A stretch of DNA of 11,620 nucleotides. It comes from CAZFGN01 sp964518695. GTDB taxonomy: Bacteria > Patescibacteriota > Minisyncoccia > UBA6257 > Colwellbacteraceae. The number at the start of each line of letters is the position of its first letter. Within the stretch, counting starts at the first letter, position 1. Shown one piece after another: positions 1 through 5,950 of this stretch. The notes beneath the pieces are model-generated. The model did not search any database. It saw only the letters and a list, made by a program, of their open reading frames with translations, and was not told where the DNA came from. The position numbers and the translations under genes were made by a program. The DNA lies in contig CAZFGN010000019.1 of NCBI GenBank assembly GCA_964518695.1, forward strand, positions 1-11,620, in the 5' to 3' direction.

Positions 1-492
1 GTTATCTTTCAGAATAAAAACTCTATCCCACGGGTACCCATGAGTCGCGCTATGTTCGTAAACTTTATCTGTGAGTGTCCCTAAGGTTTTTCCTTCCCCT
101 TGGTAACAGCTTTGATTGGCGCATAGTGTGAGCACTGCCCGCATCTGGGCTTGTCTTTGCGGTTCGGGTATTTGTTTAATCTTGGTCAAAATAAACGCAA
201 AATATTCTTCGTCATTTAGGTCACCGCCCCAGCGTTTTGTTTTGATGCCAGGCTCCATATTATAAAAAGGAATTTCAACGCCGCTGTCGTCGGCAATGGT
301 GGGAAGGTTGCTTAGTTTGTTATAAAATTTTGCCTTTTCCTTGGAGTTTTCTTCAAATGTGTCATAAATCTCATCAAATTCCTCTTTAATGCCGAGATCG
401 TTTAAACTCACGACTTTGAGCGGTAGGTCTTTGCAGAAATGCTCGTAGTCGCCGAGTTTTCCTTTATTGAAAGTGGCAATTAATAATTTCAT
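1..492 (-). CDS. rdgB: RdgB/HAM1-like non-canonical purine NTP diphosphatase, 3' end cut by window
   Basis: The first 164 residues are visible; the C-terminus lies outside the window. The family hydrolyses ITP, dITP and XTP to the monophosphate plus pyrophosphate in the cytoplasm, keeping deaminated purines out of DNA and RNA. Visible family landmarks are the N-terminal ATFNKGKLGDY (6-16, matching the T-x-N-x-x-K phosphate-binding start), FEENSKEKA (46-54, matching F-x-E-N-A-x-x-K-A), IADDSGVEI (66-74, the metal and base-contacting ADDSG block), QGEGKTLGTL (131-140) and HGYPWDRVF (151-159, in place of the usual GFGYDPIF). The ATG at 492 is the only start that gives the canonical MKLLIATFN beginning. 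The sequence is more divergent than typical RdgB in the E-after-K position and in the C-terminal block, so substrate range could differ. It is divergent from the next gene. Confidence 0.85.
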   Translation of the reverse strand, partial: MKLLIATFNKGKLGDYEHFCKDLPLKVVSLNDLGIKEEFDEIYDTFEENSKEKAKFYNKLSNLPTIADDSGVEIPFYNMEPGIKTKRWGGDLNDEEYFAFILTKIKQIPEPQRQAQMRAVLTLCANQSCYQGEGKTLGTLTDKVYEHSATHGYPWDRVFILKDN

Positions 493-503
493 AGACCTTG
501 AGT

Positions 504-509
504 ATTATA
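504..509 (-). promoter_or_regulatory. -10 box for the RdgB-like gene
   Basis: A perfect TATAAT lies on the minus strand 11 nt before the ATG at 492. The predicted start of transcription is about 4-5 nt upstream of the start codon, so the 5' UTR would be very short. No convincing -35 is seen. Confidence 0.5.
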
Positions 510-531
510 AAGTTTTATTTATAAATACGAA

Positions 532-561
532 AACTCCCCAGTCTTTTAAGAAAAGGGAGTT
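532..561. other. Hairpin in divergent intergenic region
   Basis: AACTCCC (532-538) pairs with GGGAGTT (555-561). An inner TTTT/AAAA extension leaves a small loop. It looks terminator-like but lies between two divergent genes, where no terminator is needed. A second perfect-loop hairpin follows at 588-606. It may be the remnant of a lost gene end or part of an upstream regulatory region. Confidence 0.4.
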
Positions 562-587
562 ATTCTATTGTCTAATTAATTTAGGGC

Positions 588-606
588 CTCAACCGCAGTG
601 GTTGGG
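588..606. other. Small hairpin upstream of leader promoter
   Basis: CTCAACC (588-594) and GGTTGGG (600-606) form a 7-bp stem with one G-T pair around the loop GCAGT. It ends 20 bp before the TTGACA at 627. No function can be assigned. The rest of 562-626 shows nothing else recognisable. Confidence 0.35.
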
Positions 607-626
607 ATAGAGAAACCCCTGTTGAT

Positions 627-655
627 TTGACATTTGAGCTGTCTCATTGCATTCT
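627..655 (+). promoter_or_regulatory. Promoter of the first shared leader
   Basis: A perfect -35 TTGACA (627-632) is followed, after a 17-bp spacer, by a weak -10 CATTCT (650-655). The layout parallels the promoter at 2147-2175, which also has TTGACA, 17 bp and then a poor -10, and which precedes the same kind of leader. The weak -10 suggests an activator or a precise start that I cannot determine. Confidence 0.45.
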
Positions 656-660
656 TTTGT

Positions 661-757
661 CAAGCTTAGTAAAGGTCGAAGTCGTAACCAAACACTTTAA
701 GGTTTACGATTTCAGCCTTAGATAGGCTGAACCGCGATTCCTTAACAATAAAAATAT
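661..757 (+). promoter_or_regulatory. Structured mRNA leader A (candidate cis-regulatory RNA)
   Basis: The leader starts with AGCTTAG (663-669) and AAAGGTCGAA (671-680), both shared with leader B. Hairpin 1 is TCGTAACC (682-689) with GGTTTACGA (701-709), with one bulged base. Hairpin 2 is TCAGCCT (712-718) with AGGCTGA (724-730), 7 perfect pairs around a 5-nt loop. The boxA-like GATTCCTTAACAA (736-748) follows, 9 nt before the ATG at 758. No Shine-Dalgarno sequence is present. Across the 24 nt at 725-748, leader A matches leader B (2280-2303) at 18 positions, and all six differences are transitions. The ligand or partner is unknown. Confidence 0.55.
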
Positions 758-1378
758 ATGAGCATTTTTTCTTGGTTCCCTAAGAAAGCGCAGTTGCCAG
801 TATTATCTAGAAAAACGCAGCTAGAAGGTGCGATTCTAGAGAGAATCATTAGAGACATCTTTGTGTTAAAGAAAGTGGGGCAGGGAAGTCCAACTAAAGA
901 GGAAGAGAAGGAAATAGAGGCAACGATTATTGTCCTAAAGAGACACTTTGAGCTACTCACATTCCTTTTCAATTTTCTCTCGACGAAACCAACTGTTGAG
1001 GGAGGCGGGAGAACCGTTTCGCCCGTGGTAAAGACCGGAATATACTCTAACGATTCGATTGGTGGGAGTGTTACGATAGAGTGGCCAACGCACTCGTTCC
1101 CATATTTTGGTTGTTCGGTTACAGGTCGGAAGTTTTACGGGAAACTGACAGAGATGTCGGAGGTTGAGTTGGTAATATTGGCTCAACTTGTTTCTCACGG
1201 GGACACACGGCCCCAATATATAGGGCCTGGGCTGGTACTGGATTCCGAAGAATTAACTGGGACCGAAGAAGAGCAACAGATTGCTCGGGAAATAGAAAGG
1301 ATTATGCGCAATAAGATACAGGCAGAAGAAAGGATTTTCAGTATCGATGAGATTATAGCGAAGCATAAATTTCTATAG
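758..1378 (+). CDS. Unrecognised 206-aa cytosolic protein
   Basis: I do not recognise a family. There is no signal peptide or membrane segment. Residues 1-75 look mostly helical and are rich in Lys, Glu and Leu (including a KEEEKEIEATIIVLKRHFELL stretch). Residues 85-125 are Gly, Ser and aromatic rich and probably beta (an IGGSVTIEW stretch, then PYFGCSVTGRKFYG). The C-terminal 35 residues are again charged and helical (EEEQQIAREIERIMRNK). The ATG at 758 is preceded by the structured leader rather than a ribosome-binding site; it is the start that fits the conserved 7-9 nt distance from the boxA-like motif. The gene is monocistronic and ends before a strong terminator. The shared leader is the main clue that it belongs to a regulon with the gene at 2311. 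Confidence 0.7.
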   Translation: MSIFSWFPKKAQLPVLSRKTQLEGAILERIIRDIFVLKKVGQGSPTKEEEKEIEATIIVLKRHFELLTFLFNFLSTKPTVEGGGRTVSPVVKTGIYSNDSIGGSVTIEWPTHSFPYFGCSVTGRKFYGKLTEMSEVELVILAQLVSHGDTRPQYIGPGLVLDSEELTGTEEEQQIAREIERIMRNKIQAEERIFSIDEIIAKHKFL

Positions 1379-1403
1379 TCTCCGGCATGTAGAGTTAAAA
1401 TCT

Positions 1404-1432
1404 AAAAGGCAAGCATCATATGCTTGCCTTTT
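1404..1432. terminator. Bidirectional intrinsic terminator
   Basis: A perfect 13-bp inverted repeat, AAAAGGCAAGCAT and ATGCTTGCCTTTT, surrounds a 3-nt CAT loop. T-rich tails are present on both strands (TTTTGTGTTGT on plus, TTTTAGATTTT on minus). It sits between the convergent genes ending at 1378 and 1452. Confidence 0.9.
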
Positions 1433-1451
1433 GTGTTGTATGAAATGAAAT

Positions 1452-1886
1452 TTATACAAGTTTGCTAACCGCCTGGGACGAACTATATGCAAGGTATTCA
1501 TCAATAAGTTCAATATCCTTTTTGTCTTTCTCGCGGTTCATTTCTTTTTTTATTTCTCGGAGCTTAGATAAGGAGAGGAAGGGCACACCGCCTATTACCT
1601 TCGCTTCGGCTATCATTTCCATGGTGTCGAATCGTAGCGCTCCGCACCAAAAATCTTTGTATGTTTCAGCGTTTCCTTTTGTGAGCTTTTGCCTTGTTCG
1701 CCCATCAAATTCAACCTCTTGATATTTCCAGTCCTGCTTCCGTAGCTTGTCAAAAAGCCGCGGGTTTACCAATAAGTCCACATCGCCTATTTCTCGGATT
1801 CCGAGAGCGCCAAGTATCCCGCTTCCCAAAACAATGTATTCTCCAAACGGCAGAGAAAGTCTTTTAACTTCTTCAAAAATGTTCAT
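1452..1886 (-). CDS. Nucleotidyltransferase-fold protein (minimal NTase), 144 aa
   Basis: This is a small protein of the polymerase-beta-like nucleotidyltransferase fold. IVLGSGILGALGIREIGDVDLLV (18-40) holds the G-S-G turn (21-23) and the DxD metal-binding pair D35 and D37. The C-terminal LSKLREIKKEMNREKDKKDIELIDEYL (105-131) matches the K-x(6)-R-x-KD-x-x-D-I helix typical of this superfamily, including AbiEii-like and kanamycin-NTase-like proteins. The third acidic residue is not obvious, and the substrate is unknown. I use the ATG at 1886 because it overlaps the stop of the upstream small gene by 14 nt (termination-reinitiation) and because the residues encoded between 1961 and 1887 have no NTase homology. 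A role as an antitoxin or toxin partner is possible but unsupported by the sequence. Confidence 0.7.
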   Translation of the reverse strand: MNIFEEVKRLSLPFGEYIVLGSGILGALGIREIGDVDLLVNPRLFDKLRKQDWKYQEVEFDGRTRQKLTKGNAETYKDFWCGALRFDTMEMIAEAKVIGGVPFLSLSKLREIKKEMNREKDKKDIELIDEYLAYSSSQAVSKLV

Positions 1887-2019
1887 GTGGATAGTCGGCT
1901 GATTCCATCTTTTTCTCATAGAGCGTGCCAAAGTAGAAACCCAAGAAGAAAGTTGCCACAAAAAGAATGACCGCGAGCAATTTTGAGTACCAAGTTACCT
2001 TATTCCATTCGATGTTCAT
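1873..2019 (-). CDS. Small single-span membrane protein, 48 aa
   Basis: ATG at 2019, TGA at 1875-1873. The product begins MNIEWNKVTWYSKLLAVILF and continues through an aromatic hydrophobic span (about residues 13-34, ending GFYFGTLYEKK) into a short charged tail, ADYPHEHF. From memory, peptides with this WNKVTWYSKLLAV start recur next to unrelated genes in Parcubacteria; that is recollection, not a search. A short N-in helix with a polar tail suggests insertion in the cytoplasmic membrane. The reading frame overlaps the NTase gene by 14 nt, so the two are probably translated from one message. A TATAAT lies 8 nt before the ATG, so the transcript is probably leaderless. Confidence 0.7.
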   Translation of the reverse strand: MNIEWNKVTWYSKLLAVILFVATFFLGFYFGTLYEKKMESADYPHEHF

Positions 2020-2027
2020 ATTGTTTA

Positions 2028-2036
2028 ATTATAACA
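2028..2036 (-). promoter_or_regulatory. Extended -10 promoter, leaderless small-protein/NTase operon
   Basis: On the minus strand TGT-TATAAT (extended -10) ends 8 nt before the ATG at 2019. This places the expected start of transcription at or within 1-2 nt of the start codon. No -35 consensus is seen. Confidence 0.5.
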
Positions 2037-2083
2037 GGTAAAGTTCGTAACATGCTATTTAAAACCTTTTTAATTTCTAACCC

Positions 2084-2122
2084 CTAAAGTATACTATATG
2101 TCCGATCGGTGATGTAGTATAC
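2084..2122. repeat. 39-bp near-palindromic repeat, copy 1
   Basis: This copy is identical over all 39 bases to 9146-9184. The arms GTATACTA and TAGTATAC pair. The core is the 8-bp palindrome CCGATCGG, flanked by two mismatched positions. It lies between the divergent small-protein/NTase operon and the leader-B gene. There is no T-tract, so it is not a normal terminator. Candidates are an operator for a dimeric regulator, a REP-like dispersed element or a recombination site. Confidence 0.85.
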
Positions 2123-2146
2123 CATATTAGCAAATTTGGAACAAAA

Positions 2147-2175
2147 TTGACATAAAAAATTTTTTATTGTACCAT
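2147..2175 (+). promoter_or_regulatory. Promoter of the second shared leader
   Basis: Perfect TTGACA (2147-2152), a 17-bp A/T-only-to-G spacer, then TACCAT (2170-2175). Transcription should start near 2182, just before the conserved leader. The -10 decamer TACCATATTR also occurs at 2120-2129, directly after the palindromic repeat. Confidence 0.6.
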
Positions 2176-2181
2176 ATTGGA

Positions 2182-2310
2182 ATCAGCTTAGCTTAATAAA
2201 AGGTCGAAAGTTCGGTTTATTAATCCTTATCCTTAGTCTAAAGATCTAAAGGATTATGACTCCAACTTTTGATAAAGAAAGCTGGATTGTGATTCTTTAA
2301 CAAAAAGAAT
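2182..2310 (+). promoter_or_regulatory. Structured mRNA leader B (candidate cis-regulatory RNA)
   Basis: The order of elements is the same as in the leader at 661-757. AGCTTAG (2185-2191) and AAAGGTCGAA (2199-2208) are followed by hairpin 1, TAATCCTT (2221-2228) with AAGGATTA (2249-2256). Hairpin 2 is CCAACTTT (2262-2269) with AAAGCTGG (2278-2285), with one A-C mismatch. The boxA-like GATTCTTTAACAA (2291-2303) ends 7 nt before the ATG. Relative to leader A, hairpin 2 shows two compensatory changes (U-A to C-G at the base, C-G to U-A near the loop), which supports pairing in RNA. In addition ATTCTTT (2292-2298) can pair perfectly with AAAGAAT (2304-2310), a fold that would hide the boxA-like motif and abut the start codon. 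Confidence 0.6.
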
Positions 2311-2829
2311 ATGAGAAAAACAGGCATAACCATGATAATCGTTGGATTAGTGATAGGTGTGATAGGGATAGTTTATGCTGTCTCCGCACATTACCGTTAT
2401 TCGAGGGATATATTCTCGAATTGGGAGTTGTCGGTAAAGGCTTCGACCATATCTCAGAAATCTGAGTATATGGATAAGTTCGTTGATTCGCTTAAGAACA
2501 GCGGATTACAGGGCAGTTCAGCGGCGCTCTTTTTCAAGACGCCGGACCAAAGCTTTGATGAAAACTTTAAAGCTTTGGTGAGTCTGCAAAGCAGGCTACA
2601 TAACATCCAAAATATGGATGAAAACTCCTTTGCCTATCAGACAGCGATTCAGCAGATTACAGCCCAAGAGCAAGATGAGGCGGGTACTATATTATCCGTA
2701 ATCAAAAGTTCTTGGTACAGAGTGCATTATTATCTGCTGTGGAATGTATTTGGCTTCTTGATGATGTTGTTGCCTATGGCTCTAGTCATTTCAGGATCGT
2801 TAGTCTTACAAAAGCCTGATCATGACTAA
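2311..2829 (+). CDS. Unrecognised two-helix membrane protein, 172 aa
   Basis: I do not recognise a family. Helix 1 covers about residues 6-25 (a very hydrophobic IIVGLVIGVIGIVYAV run after the positive start MRKTG). Helix 2 covers about 141-166 (YLLWNVFGFLMMLLPMALVI). The 115 residues between are polar and predicted helical (Gln, Ser, Lys, Glu rich, no cysteine) and should face outside, with both ends in the cytoplasm by the positive-inside rule. This layout resembles the ligand-binding part of two-helix sensors, but no signalling domain follows: the protein ends seven residues after helix 2 (LQKPDHD). It sits under the same leader type as the 206-aa gene, which suggests co-regulation. It is a single gene closed by a strong terminator. 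Confidence 0.75.
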   Translation: MRKTGITMIIVGLVIGVIGIVYAVSAHYRYSRDIFSNWELSVKASTISQKSEYMDKFVDSLKNSGLQGSSAALFFKTPDQSFDENFKALVSLQSRLHNIQNMDENSFAYQTAIQQITAQEQDEAGTILSVIKSSWYRVHYYLLWNVFGFLMMLLPMALVISGSLVLQKPDHD

Positions 2830-2853
2830 GCCTGAGTAAATATGAGTAGCGGT

Positions 2854-2885
2854 AAAAACCCCGAACAGAATTGTTCGGGGTTTTT
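2854..2885. terminator. Bidirectional intrinsic terminator
   Basis: AAAAACCCCGAACA (2854-2867) and TGTTCGGGGTTTTT (2872-2885) form a perfect 14-bp stem with a 4-nt loop. A run of five T follows on both strands. It serves the convergent genes ending at 2829 (plus) and 2924 (minus). Confidence 0.95.
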
Positions 2886-2923
2886 CGGTTTGGTTGCGCA
2901 GTATTGAGGGGGATTGGTTTTGA

Positions 2924-3526
2924 CTATTTTAAACTTTTTATGTCTTTCGCTAACTCTGGAAAGTTAGTTTGGTCGAAATGTTTCCTATTTTTGAATGTTG
3001 TAGTTTTTGCCTGTGGTAGAGCTTTTTTATATTTCCCGAGATTTACGAACGAGACAATAGAATCGTCCTTGCTGTGATAAAGGAAAATTTTTTCACACTG
3101 CCTCTGTAATTTATCTAATTTTTTAGGCAATTCAAAATCTCCTAATGTATATTTTGAATCTATTTTGTCATATGGAGCGGAAACCAAAAGTACTCCTTTT
3201 ATTTTCTTGGGAAAATCATTTTCGGAAAGGTATTTCGCTAAAAATATGCCACCCAAAGAATGTCCCACGAAGATGATATTATTTTTCAAAAAAGGCAGTA
3301 ATTTCTCAAAATAAATTTTCCATTCTTTGTACTTAGCATTGAAAGTATTAGGCATTCTAATATTCAAGACTTCAAAGTCATTTCCGAGATTTTCTCCTAA
3401 AGTTTCTTTCCATCTTCTAACCTTAAGTTTACTAAAGTTTAGTTTAATATCTTTAAGATAAGAGATGTATTCTTCATAGTTTTTGAATGTATTCCCGCCA
3501 CCTATAACCACAATTTGTTTTTTCAT
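2924..3526 (-). CDS. Small alpha/beta hydrolase (RBBP9/YdeN-like serine hydrolase), 200 aa
   Basis: The nucleophile elbow FVGHSLGG holds Ser90 (G-H-S-L-G, 88-92). The acid is probably Asp155 in HSKDDSIV, and the general base His183 in NRKHF, in the order and spacing of a hydrolase triad. The core strand QIVVIGGGNTF near the N-terminus supplies the oxyanion region. At 200 aa without a cap domain it fits the RBBP9/YdeN group of small cytosolic serine hydrolases, whose physiological substrates are mostly unknown. The ATG at 3526 is chosen; an in-frame ATG farther upstream would read through the tRNA gene. Only 21 bp separate it from the tRNA, on the same strand, so it may be transcribed with it. 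Confidence 0.85.
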   Translation of the reverse strand: MKKQIVVIGGGNTFKNYEEYISYLKDIKLNFSKLKVRRWKETLGENLGNDFEVLNIRMPNTFNAKYKEWKIYFEKLLPFLKNNIIFVGHSLGGIFLAKYLSENDFPKKIKGVLLVSAPYDKIDSKYTLGDFELPKKLDKLQRQCEKIFLYHSKDDSIVSFVNLGKYKKALPQAKTTTFKNRKHFDQTNFPELAKDIKSLK

Positions 3527-3547
3527 ATTACTCAAATAAAATTGGTG

Positions 3548-3618
3548 CTGCCGGGCAGGGGGTCGAACCCCGATACCATGCTTCAGAGGCATGTGTCCTA
3601 CCATTAGACGACCCGGCA
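3548..3618 (-). tRNA. trnQ: tRNA-Gln (anticodon CTG)
   Basis: The cloverleaf is complete: acceptor TGCCGGG/CCCGGCA, D-stem GTCT/GGAC, anticodon arm CATGC-CTCTGAA-GCATG, T-arm CGGGG-TTCGACC-CCCTG. The loop CTCTGAA gives anticodon CTG, reading CAG. The U1-A72 pair and discriminator G73 agree with glutamine identity. CCA is not encoded at the 3' end: G73 is followed by CAC, and the CCA triplet appears two bases later. Confidence 0.93.
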
Positions 3619-3627
3619 AGAAAAATA

Positions 3628-3636
3628 TGTTAAAAT
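3628..3636 (+). promoter_or_regulatory. Extended -10 promoter of the pilus operon
   Basis: TGT-TAAAAT ends 6 nt before the ATG at 3643, so the message is probably leaderless. The -35 position would fall inside the tRNA gene on the other strand and shows no consensus. Confidence 0.5.
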
Positions 3637-3642
3637 AGTATC

Positions 3643-4881
3643 ATGGCGTTTGACCGTTCGTCTATTGAGAAAGAATTATCTCTTCCCGCAACAGACATAT
3701 CTATAATTAAGTTGGTGGATTACATTGTTGAGTATGCTTATAACTCCAGAGCTTCTGATGTTCATATAGATCCTACTGAAGGCAAAGTAAATGTGCGCTT
3801 CAGGATTGATGGCGTAATGCACAGTGTTTTTATTCTGCCTAGAGAAATACAACAAGAGATTATAAGTAGAATAAAAGTACTTTCCGGTTTGCGAACGGAT
3901 GAACACCAAGCCGCGCAAGACGGCAGGTTCAAGTTTCGACTTAGCAGTAGTAAACAAAGTTTCGATATCAGGGTCTCCGTGACCCCAACTTATTATGAGG
4001 AGAACGCCGTGCTGCGGCTTTTAGTAGAACCAGAACAAGGGTTCTCTTTGGAAAATCTCGGGTTCTCGGAAAGGAATTTGGTTACAGTGAGGAAAGGTAT
4101 TAAGAAACCGTATGGCATGATTTTGGTTACCGGTCCTACTGGATCGGGCAAAACCACCACTCTTTATACCATTCTAAAAGAACTTAACACTCCGGAAGTT
4201 TCCATAATTACGATCGAGGACCCTATTGAATATTCTTTGGAGGGAATAGAACAGATTCAGGTGAATACCCGCACTGGGCTTGTTTTTGCCGCAGGTTTGC
4301 GCTCGATTCTTCGGCAGGACCCCAATATTATCATGGTAGGTGAGATTCGTGACGAAGAAACGGCTGGCATTGCCGTTAACGCCGCACTTACCGGACACCT
4401 TTTGCTCTCAACGCTTCATACCAACGACGCGGCTACCACACTTCCAAGGTTGCTTGATATGAGCATAGAACCGTTCCTCATTGCTTCAACGGTGAACATT
4501 GCCTTAAGCCAAAGATTGGTCAGAAAGATATGCGAGGCGTGCAAAGTCAAAAAAGATTTGAGTCCCGATGAAATTCAAAGTTTAGAAAAAAGTTTATCTA
4601 AGAATTATCTTAAAATCGGGGGTCTGGCTGATAAAATATTCTACGAAGGTAAGGGATGCAATGCCTGTGGTAGCAGTGGATATAGAGGAAGAGTTGCTGT
4701 TCATGAAGTTTTGGAAATAACTGAAAGCGTACGAAAAGCAATTATGACTCAAGCTACAGCGGCCACCATAAGAGACATCGCTATACTTGAGGGCATGGTG
4801 CCTATACTCCAAGATGGCGTTGAAAAAGCCCAACAGGGGATAACCTCAATAGAAGAAGTATTAAGAGTAATGCATGAATAA
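3643..4881 (+). CDS. pilB: Type IV pilus assembly ATPase PilB (short form), 412 aa
   Basis: This is the hexameric cytoplasmic motor that drives pilin polymerisation. The N2 domain covers about 15-140 (ASDVHIDP at 37-44, RFRIDGV at 52-58). Walker A is GPTGSGKT (164-171), the Asp box is TIEDPIEY (190-197), and Walker B is ILRQDPNIIMVGEIRD (222-237) with Glu234. The His box is LTGHLLLSTLHTND (249-262). The CxxC pairs C297/C300 and C339/C342 form the zinc site that marks PilB/GspE and is absent in PilT. Typical PilB/GspE proteins are about 500-570 aa. Here the N-terminal N1/MshEN domain is missing, so regulation by c-di-GMP through that domain is not expected. The stop overlaps pilC by 8 nt. Confidence 0.95.
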   Translation: MAFDRSSIEKELSLPATDISIIKLVDYIVEYAYNSRASDVHIDPTEGKVNVRFRIDGVMHSVFILPREIQQEIISRIKVLSGLRTDEHQAAQDGRFKFRLSSSKQSFDIRVSVTPTYYEENAVLRLLVEPEQGFSLENLGFSERNLVTVRKGIKKPYGMILVTGPTGSGKTTTLYTILKELNTPEVSIITIEDPIEYSLEGIEQIQVNTRTGLVFAAGLRSILRQDPNIIMVGEIRDEETAGIAVNAALTGHLLLSTLHTNDAATTLPRLLDMSIEPFLIASTVNIALSQRLVRKICEACKVKKDLSPDEIQSLEKSLSKNYLKIGGLADKIFYEGKGCNACGSSGYRGRVAVHEVLEITESVRKAIMTQATAATIRDIAILEGMVPILQDGVEKAQQGITSIEEVLRVMHE

Positions 4882-5950
4882 ATTTTTCAGTAAATTAAGC
4901 AACGCTTTTTTAAAAGTACCCCTCTCTGAAAAGGTACTTTTTACCAAACACTTGGCTATGATGACTAAATCTTCCATGAGCACAGTGGAGAGCCTGACCC
5001 TTATAAAAAGGCAAGTTAAAAGCCGCAGTTTCAGAACTATCATCGACAAGGTAACAGGAGAAGTGGAAAACGGCCAGTCTCTTTCCACGGCTTTCAACCG
5101 ATTCAGGCATGTTTTCGGGGAACTTTTCGTAAGCATCATCGCTTTGGGAGAAGCGAGCGGTACATTGTCAGAAAACTTGGAGTATCTTTCAAGTGAGTTA
5201 AAAAAGAATAGACAATTACATTCCAAGATACGTTCTGCTTTCGTCTATCCGATCATAATCATGGTTTTCACGATAGGCGTAGTAATAGCTTTAGTCTTTT
5301 TTGTACTGCCTCGCTTAACCTCTATTTTCTCGAGTCTTCGAGTAAAATTGCCGATAACAACAAGGATTCTTATCGGCTTCGCTGGTATTATCCAAAATTA
5401 TTATTATCTCATAATCGGAGGTATTGTTTTCTTTGTAATCATCTGGACATTTTTAATGAAATTACCTCACTTTAAATATGCTATTCATAGAATAATACTT
5501 GCACTGCCCATTGTGGGGAATATTTCTAAAAACTATAACATGGCAGGTCTTACAAGAACTTTGGGGCTTTTGCTTAAAAGCGGCATGAAAATAGTTGAGG
5601 CGGTAAGTACAACTTCAGGAGTTCTTGGGAATGTTGTCTACCAAAGGGCGCTCACTGAAGCGGTTGAGGACGTAAAACGCGGTGAGTCGTTATACAAATA
5701 TTTAGAAAAACACGAACACATTTTCCCCCCTACCGTAAGTCATATGATTGAAGTGGGAGAGAAGACCGGCAACCTTGATGCCAACCTGCTTTACCTGGCT
5801 GAATTTTATGAAAATGAGGTTGATGAGACGGTGAAAAACTTATCAAGCATACTTGAGCCGGCGCTTTTGATTTTTATGGGAGCGATAGTCGGATTTGTCG
5901 CCATTGCTATCATCACGCCTATATATCAGCTTTCTCAAGGTGTTAAGTAA
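4874..5950 (+). CDS. pilC: Type IV pilus inner-membrane platform protein PilC
   Basis: A GspF/PilC family protein of 358 aa, close to the usual 350-400. Two homologous GspF domains each carry the hallmark helix turn LGEASGTLSENL (91-102) and VGEKTGNLDANL (294-305). Membrane helices lie at about 122-147, 173-194 and 327-350. It sits at the base of the pilus and transmits rotation from PilB to the pilin subunits. The ATG at 4874 overlaps the pilB stop by 8 nt (ATGAATAA), so translation is probably coupled. Confidence 0.95.
   Translation: MNKFFSKLSNAFLKVPLSEKVLFTKHLAMMTKSSMSTVESLTLIKRQVKSRSFRTIIDKVTGEVENGQSLSTAFNRFRHVFGELFVSIIALGEASGTLSENLEYLSSELKKNRQLHSKIRSAFVYPIIIMVFTIGVVIALVFFVLPRLTSIFSSLRVKLPITTRILIGFAGIIQNYYYLIIGGIVFFVIIWTFLMKLPHFKYAIHRIILALPIVGNISKNYNMAGLTRTLGLLLKSGMKIVEAVSTTSGVLGNVVYQRALTEAVEDVKRGESLYKYLEKHEHIFPPTVSHMIEVGEKTGNLDANLLYLAEFYENEVDETVKNLSSILEPALLIFMGAIVGFVAIAIITPIYQLSQGVK

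Noticed and set aside
678..688. GAAGTCGTAAC in leader A matches the conserved 3' region of 16S rRNA
   Set aside because: The match is 11 bases only, it is not present in leader B, and the surrounding sequence does not follow 16S. It is explained as the 5' arm of hairpin 1.
1887..1961. Longer NTase frame starting at 1961
   Set aside because: These 25 codons lie antisense-free but inside the small membrane-protein gene in another frame; they have no NTase similarity and no start signal. The ATG at 1886 fits the gene overlap.
1873..2019. Classical toxin-antitoxin pair (small membrane peptide with NTase)
   Set aside because: No HEPN partner, no known type I toxin sequence and no antisense RNA is visible, so it is kept only as speculation in the finding on this pair.
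2871..3077. 68-codon plus-strand frame
   Set aside because: It starts in the terminator stem and runs antisense through the hydrolase gene, with no start signal.
3527..3619. Extended hydrolase frame starting at 3619
   Set aside because: It would translate the tRNA-Gln gene. The product from 3526 already has a complete hydrolase N-terminus.
5895..5939. Upstream ATG for the GspH-like pilin
   Set aside because: It would give a 24-residue leader and a 56-nt overlap with pilC, unlike the short leader and small overlap given by GTG 5940. It is kept only as an alternative.
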